Below are positions 59,957 through 64,000 of a DNA stretch of 64,000 nt, one piece after another. Position numbers and translations under genes: made by a program. The stretch spans positions 1 to 64,000 of the forward strand of contig CANRQH010000001.1 of assembly GCA_947632745.1 (NCBI GenBank). Direction: 5' to 3'. Positions within the stretch are counted from its first letter, which is position 1; the number at the start of each line of letters is the position of its first letter. Source of the DNA: an uncultured Clostridia bacterium (GTDB taxonomy: Bacteria; Bacillota; Clostridia; TANB77; CAG-508). The notes under the pieces are model-generated. The model worked only from the letters and a program-made list of their open reading frames with translations. It had not been told where the DNA came from and did no database searches.

Positions 59957-60099
59957 TAAAAAAAAATGATGTAATTTAGTTTTCGCGTCAGAAATAATAG
60001 TTTTCTTTTTAAGTGGTGGAATCCCTCGGGATGAGGGGGTACCACAAAAAAGAAAACTATTATTTCGATTAAACAGAAAACTTAAATTACATCATTTTT
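59957..60099. repeat. Long palindromic element, copy 2 (inverted relative to copy 1)
   Basis: The reverse complement of copy 1 over its core, including GAGGGATTCCACCAC and TTTCTGACGCGAAAAC. The outer arms are ATGATGTAATTT and AAATTACATCAT instead of GGTGTGTAATT and AATTACACACC, so both arms have changed together and the stem is kept. It lies between the convergent HD-GYP and tex genes and may serve both as terminator. Confidence 0.88.
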
Positions 60100-60113
60100 C
60101 TAATAAAATTTTA

Positions 60114-62297
60114 TTATATCTTCATACTTAAACTAACTTTATGCCTATCCATATCAATTTTAATTACTTTTACTTTAACAATATCCCCTACAGATACAAC
60201 TTCAGATGGATTTTTTATATATTTATCACTCATTTCAGAAATATGAACTAATCCATCATATTTTACTCCAATATCTACAAATGCACCAAAATCAATTACA
60301 TTTCTAACTGTGCCTGTAAGCACCATACCCTCTTTTAAATCCTCAAATTTTAATACATCTTGCCTTAAAATTGGCTTTGGCATATCTTCTCTTGGGTCTC
60401 TTCCTGGCTTTGAAAGTTCTTCAATAATATCTTTTAAAGTCATTTCTCCAACTTCAAGTTCTTTTGCAGATTTTTGTACATCAACAGTTTTTAATTTTTC
60501 TCTTAAGTCCATAACCTTTTCTTTATCTCTTAAATCCTCTTTTTTAAAACCTAAGTTTTTAAGCAATTTTTCGGCTACTTCATAACTTTCTGGGTGAACT
60601 GCTGTTGCCTCTATTGGATTTGATCCATCTAGTATTCTTAAGAAACCTGCGCATTGCTCAAAAGCAACCTTCCCTAGCTTTGGAACCTTTAGCAATTCCT
60701 TTCTTGTTTTTAACTTTCCATTTTCATCTCTATATTTTACTATGTTTTTTGCAATTGTATTATTAATTCCAGAAACATAGCTTAAAAGTGATGGTGTTGC
60801 AGTATTTACATCTACTCCAACTTTGTTAACGCTATCTTCTACAACTCCTGTAAGAGTTTCTCCTAATCTTTTTTGATTAACATCATGTTGGTATTGACCA
60901 ACTCCTATTGCTTTAGGGTCAATTTTTACAAGTTCTGCCAAAGGGTCTTGTAATCTTCTGGCAATAGAGATTGCTCCTCTTATAGATACATTTATGTCAG
61001 GATATTCTTCTGTGGCTAATTTTGAAGCTGAATATACAGATGCACCCGCTTCACTAACAATTACATAATTAACTTCGTTATCAGCTTTTTTTATCATATT
61101 TGCAACAAAGCTTTCAGATTCACGAGATGCTGTACCATTACCTATTGCTATCATATCAATATGGTCTTTTTTAATAAGCTTTAACAATTCTTTTTCTGCA
61201 CCTTCTACATCATTTTGTGGTTCAGTTGGATAAACTGTCGTATAATCTAAGAGTTTTCCTGTTTCATCAATAACAGCTATTTTGCAACCTGTTCTATATG
61301 CAGGGTCAAATCCCATAACAGTTTTTCCCTTAATTGGAGCACCTAACAATAATTGTTTAGAATTTTTACCAAATACTTTAATTGCCTGTTCTTCTGCTTT
61401 TTCCGTTAGGTCTGCACGAATTTCTCTATCTATGGATGGCTCAATTAACCTTTTAAAACTGTCTAAAATTGTGTCTTTTAGCATTGTAGTAAATTGCGTT
61501 TCACCTTTTATAATGCTTCTTTCTAATATATTTAAAATTTTATCTTCTTTTTTATCAATTTTAACTTTTAAAAATTCCTCTTTTTCTCCTCTATTAATTG
61601 CTAAAATTCTATGGCTTGGAATTCTAAATGCAAGCTCACTATAATCATAATACATTTCATAATTAGACTTTTCTTCAGGATTTACAGCTTTTGTTGAAAT
61701 AAGCCCTTCCCTATAGCAAATCTTTTTAATTTTCTTTCTAAAATCTGCGTTATCTGAAATATCTTCTGCAATTATATCTAATGCTCCTTGTATTGCCTCT
61801 TCTACAGAATTAACAACTTTATCTTTATTCTTTTTATCTTCTTCTGAAAGAGTATCAACATTTATATACTCTTTTGCAATTTCATGAATATCTTTAGTCT
61901 CAGTTTGTTCAATAATAATATTTGCTAAAGGCTCTAATCCCTTCGCTTTTGCAACAGTTGCTCTTGTTTTCTTTTTTTGTTTATACGGTCTATAAATATC
62001 TTCAACTTCAGCTAAAGTTTTAGCACCAGCAATTGCTTGTAAAATTTCATCTGTCATTTTTCCTTGTTCTTCAATAGATTTCACAACTTCTTCTTTACGA
62101 GTTTCCAAGTTTCTTAAATATGAAAGTCTGTCAAACAAATTTCTTAAAACTTCATCACTTAACCCACCTGTTGCTTCTTTTCTATATCTCGCAATAAATG
62201 GTATTGTATTTCCTTCATCAATTAATTTAACAGCATTTTCAACTTGAGTGTCTTTAACATTTAATTCGCTTGCAATTGTACCAATAATTTTATCCAT
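60114..62297 (-). CDS. tex: Tex-family RNA-binding protein (YhgF/S1 domain)
   Basis: 727 residues, full length for Tex. N-terminal helical region (NTIPFIARYRKEATGGLSDE), YqgF-like RNase H-fold domain (VMGFDPAYRTGCKIAVID), helix-hairpin-helix pair (SYVSGINNTIAKNIV...), and C-terminal S1 domain (TGTVRNVIDFGAFVDIGVKYDG). Nucleic-acid-binding protein implicated in transcription. ATG at 62297 after AAGAAGGGAA. No in-frame CGG. Confidence 0.96.
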   Translation of the reverse strand: MDKIIGTIASELNVKDTQVENAVKLIDEGNTIPFIARYRKEATGGLSDEVLRNLFDRLSYLRNLETRKEEVVKSIEEQGKMTDEILQAIAGAKTLAEVEDIYRPYKQKKKTRATVAKAKGLEPLANIIIEQTETKDIHEIAKEYINVDTLSEEDKKNKDKVVNSVEEAIQGALDIIAEDISDNADFRKKIKKICYREGLISTKAVNPEEKSNYEMYYDYSELAFRIPSHRILAINRGEKEEFLKVKIDKKEDKILNILERSIIKGETQFTTMLKDTILDSFKRLIEPSIDREIRADLTEKAEEQAIKVFGKNSKQLLLGAPIKGKTVMGFDPAYRTGCKIAVIDETGKLLDYTTVYPTEPQNDVEGAEKELLKLIKKDHIDMIAIGNGTASRESESFVANMIKKADNEVNYVIVSEAGASVYSASKLATEEYPDINVSIRGAISIARRLQDPLAELVKIDPKAIGVGQYQHDVNQKRLGETLTGVVEDSVNKVGVDVNTATPSLLSYVSGINNTIAKNIVKYRDENGKLKTRKELLKVPKLGKVAFEQCAGFLRILDGSNPIEATAVHPESYEVAEKLLKNLGFKKEDLRDKEKVMDLREKLKTVDVQKSAKELEVGEMTLKDIIEELSKPGRDPREDMPKPILRQDVLKFEDLKEGMVLTGTVRNVIDFGAFVDIGVKYDGLVHISEMSDKYIKNPSEVVSVGDIVKVKVIKIDMDRHKVSLSMKI

Positions 62298-62332
62298 TTT
62301 TACATTCCCTTCTTTTTTATATATAATTTTTC

Positions 62333-62453
62333 GAGCAAATCAAAAACGAGTATTACAAGGCAAAATTTTATTTAAAAAGCGGAGTGTACAGATAGTACAT
62401 GAGCATTTTTAAATAAAATTTTAACACAGTAAGACGAAGTTTTTCATTTGCTC
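62333..62453. repeat. Imperfect ~120-bp palindrome between the ABC-F and tex genes
   Basis: GAGCAAATCAAAAAC at the left pairs with GTTTTTCATTTGCTC at the right; inside, CAAAATTTTATTTAAAAAGC pairs with GCATTTTTAAATAAAATTTT around an apex containing GTACAGATAGTAC. Different in sequence from the 52/60-kb elements. It may act as the ABC-F transcription terminator or be a small mobile repeat. Confidence 0.8.
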
Positions 62454-62456
62454 ATT

Positions 62457-64000
62457 TTACTCGATTCCTAAGTATTCATTGTATGTTATTTCTCTATCTA
62501 CTAATTTTCCATCTTGTTTTAAATCAATTATTCTATTTGCAACAGTTTGAGTTAACTCATGGTCATGAGAAGTAAACAAAATATTACCTTTAAACTTCTT
62601 CATGCCCTCATTTAGTGAAGTTATGCTTTCCATATCCAAATGGTTTGTTGGTTCATCAAAAATTAAGAAATTTGCTCCTGATAACATCATTTTAGATAAA
62701 ACACATCTTACCTTTTCTCCACCAGAGATTACTTTTGCTTTTTTTAATGCTTCTTCACCTGAAAATAACATTCTTCCTAAAAAGCTTCTTACATATGTTT
62801 CGTCTGGATCTTTAGAATATTTTCTAAGCCAATCAGTTAAGTTTTCTTCTGTTTCAAATAAATAGTTGTTATCCTTAGGGAAATAGGTATGTGAGATAGT
62901 TTGTCCCCATATTATTTCTCCTTCATCTGGCTCAAGTTCTCCTTCTATTATTTGAAATAAAACTGTTTTTGCAAGTTCGTTGTCTGCTAAAAATGCAATT
63001 TTATCATCTTGCTTTACCGTAAATGAAACATTGTTTAATATTTTTTCTCCATTTACTGTTTTAGATATATTTTTTAATTGTAAAATTTCTTTTCCAGGTT
63101 CTCTATCTGGCTTAAAATCTACATATGGATATTTTCTGTTTGATGGTTTTATTTCTTCTAGTTGAATTTTTTCTAAGGTCTTTTTCCTTGAGGTTGCTTG
63201 TTTTGATTTTGATGCATTTGCACTAAATCTTGCAATAAAGTCTTGTAATTCTTTTATTTTTTCTTCTTTCTTTTTATTTTGTTCTCTTGCTTGTCTTAAT
63301 GCTAACTGACTAGATTCGTACCAGAAATCATAGTTTCCTGGATATACTGTTATTCTACCAAAGTCAACATCTGCAATATATGTGCATACTTTATTTAAGA
63401 AATATCTATCGTGTGATACAACAATTACCGTATTTTCAAAATTTATTAAAAATTCTTGTAACCAATTTATGCTTTTTAAATCTAAGTCATTTGTTGGCTC
63501 GTCTAATAAAAGAATATCTGGATTTCCAAATAAACTTTGTGCTAAAAGCACTTTTACTTTTTCTTTTGCTTCTATTTCTTTCATTAATTTATAATGATTT
63601 TCTGGTGCTATTCCTAAATCATTTAAAAGCATTGCTGCGTCAGACTCAGCATTCCATCCATCAAGCTCTGCGAATCTTTCTTCTAATTTTGCGGCTTTCA
63701 TTCCGTCTTCTTCAGAAAAATCCGGTTTTGCATATATTTCTTCTTTTTCTTTCATAATGTCATATAATTCTTTGTTTCCCATTATTACGGTATCTATTAC
63801 TGTAAAATCCTCATATGCAAAGTGGTCTTGTTTTAATATAGATATTCTTTCTCCTTTGTCTAAAGTTACATCTCCTTTACTTGGTTCTATTTCTCCTGAT
63901 AAAACCTTTAAAAATGTAGATTTTCCAGCTCCATTGGCTCCTATTATTCCGTAGCAATTTCCTTTACTAAAGTTGATATTTACATCTTCAAATAAAACTC
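62457..64000 (-). CDS. ABC-F family ATPase (partial, C-terminal part; YkpA/YbiT-like)
   Basis: The frame is open to the right edge of the window, so the start is missing. ABC-F proteins are cytoplasmic ribosome-associated ATPases with two nucleotide-binding domains and no membrane part. Seen: first Walker A GANGAGKST (near 63920), LLLDEPTNDLDL and VVSHDRYFLN, the inter-domain helical linker, and second domain with SGGEKVRCVLSKMML and FDEPTNHLDM. The first signature reads EIEAKEKVKVLLAQ and the second Walker A is degenerate (FLADNELAKTVLF); to my knowledge both are normal for the YkpA-like subgroup. An ATG at 63782 is internal, not the start. Confidence 0.92.
   Translation of the reverse strand, partial: VLFEDVNINFSKGNCYGIIGANGAGKSTFLKVLSGEIEPSKGDVTLDKGERISILKQDHFAYEDFTVIDTVIMGNKELYDIMKEKEEIYAKPDFSEEDGMKAAKLEERFAELDGWNAESDAAMLLNDLGIAPENHYKLMKEIEAKEKVKVLLAQSLFGNPDILLLDEPTNDLDLKSINWLQEFLINFENTVIVVSHDRYFLNKVCTYIADVDFGRITVYPGNYDFWYESSQLALRQAREQNKKKEEKIKELQDFIARFSANASKSKQATSRKKTLEKIQLEEIKPSNRKYPYVDFKPDREPGKEILQLKNISKTVNGEKILNNVSFTVKQDDKIAFLADNELAKTVLFQIIEGELEPDEGEIIWGQTISHTYFPKDNNYLFETEENLTDWLRKYSKDPDETYVRSFLGRMLFSGEEALKKAKVISGGEKVRCVLSKMMLSGANFLIFDEPTNHLDMESITSLNEGMKKFKGNILFTSHDHELTQTVANRIIDLKQDGKLVDREITYNEYLGIE

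Noticed and set aside
62880..63010. Degenerate second Walker A in the ABC-F protein as a sign of inactivation
   Set aside because: To my knowledge the YkpA/YbiT-like subgroup commonly has this form, and the rest of the protein is intact.
62457..63782. ABC-F gene starting at ATG 63782
   Set aside because: The frame continues upstream without a stop to the window edge and encodes the first Walker A, so this ATG is internal.

Overview
The window is about 64 kb of very AT-rich DNA from a low-GC Gram-positive bacterium, most likely an uncultured, probably spore-forming Clostridia member from an animal gut. The support is the gene order DUF4321-radC-mreBCD-mrdA-minC, a MecA-like ClpC adaptor, AGGAGG-type ribosome binding sites, AGA-dominated arginine usage, and huge sortase-type surface proteins with thioester and Cna-B-like domains. 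No phage genes, transposase or CRISPR array were seen. Genus cannot be assigned from the sequence alone.

Layout. 0-5 kb: 5' part of uvrA, a giant MMPL/RND transporter and its divergent TetR-type regulator. 5-16 kb: tag-metG, a tiny acidic protein among short repeats, tatD, acpS, an unknown membrane-anchored protein, two WG-repeat proteins, yitT and a cysteine desulfurase. 16-38.5 kb: two tandem copies (A-B, A'-B') of a two-gene surface-protein cassette. 38.7-39.7 kb: three small low-complexity proteins. 39.7-46.1 kb: cell-shape/division operon radC-mreB-mreC-mreD-mrdA-minC plus a DUF4321 gene. 46-52 kb: mecA-like gene, Bax-inhibitor-1 family protein, tRNA-Arg(ACG), a RelE-type toxin-antitoxin pair, a thioesterase, ogt, an HtrA-type protease, PAP2 phosphatase and undecaprenol/diacylglycerol kinase. 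52-60 kb: one-module NRPS (C-A-T-reductase), sensor kinase and receiver/HD-GYP protein, bracketed by two inverted copies of a ~140-bp palindromic element. 60-64 kb: tex and the 3' part of an ABC-F gene.

Main discovery. Nine otherwise intact genes are interrupted by twelve frameshifts (mreB, mrdA and radC carry two each), and every one has the same signature: an in-frame CGG codon at which one must skip the C and read the following GGA or GGC as glycine to recover the conserved protein (MreB DIGGGT and GGGAL, RadC HNHPSG, PBP2, MreD, MinC, MecA-like, a receiver domain, a WG repeat, MMPL). By eye I found no other in-frame CGG codon in any gene here, while CGG is common out of frame (for example AAC GGA, GTC GGA) without any break. 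This looks like a genome-wide decoding rule, with CGG-N acting as a +1 frameshift/quadruplet codon for Gly, and not like random mutation or sequencing error. The tRNA-Arg in the window has anticodon ACG, which (as inosine) reads CGU/CGC/CGA but not CGG, consistent with CGG being an unassigned codon. Nine of the twelve sites fall in the 6.7-kb cell-shape/MecA region. Each affected gene is annotated as one CDS with the site recorded separately.
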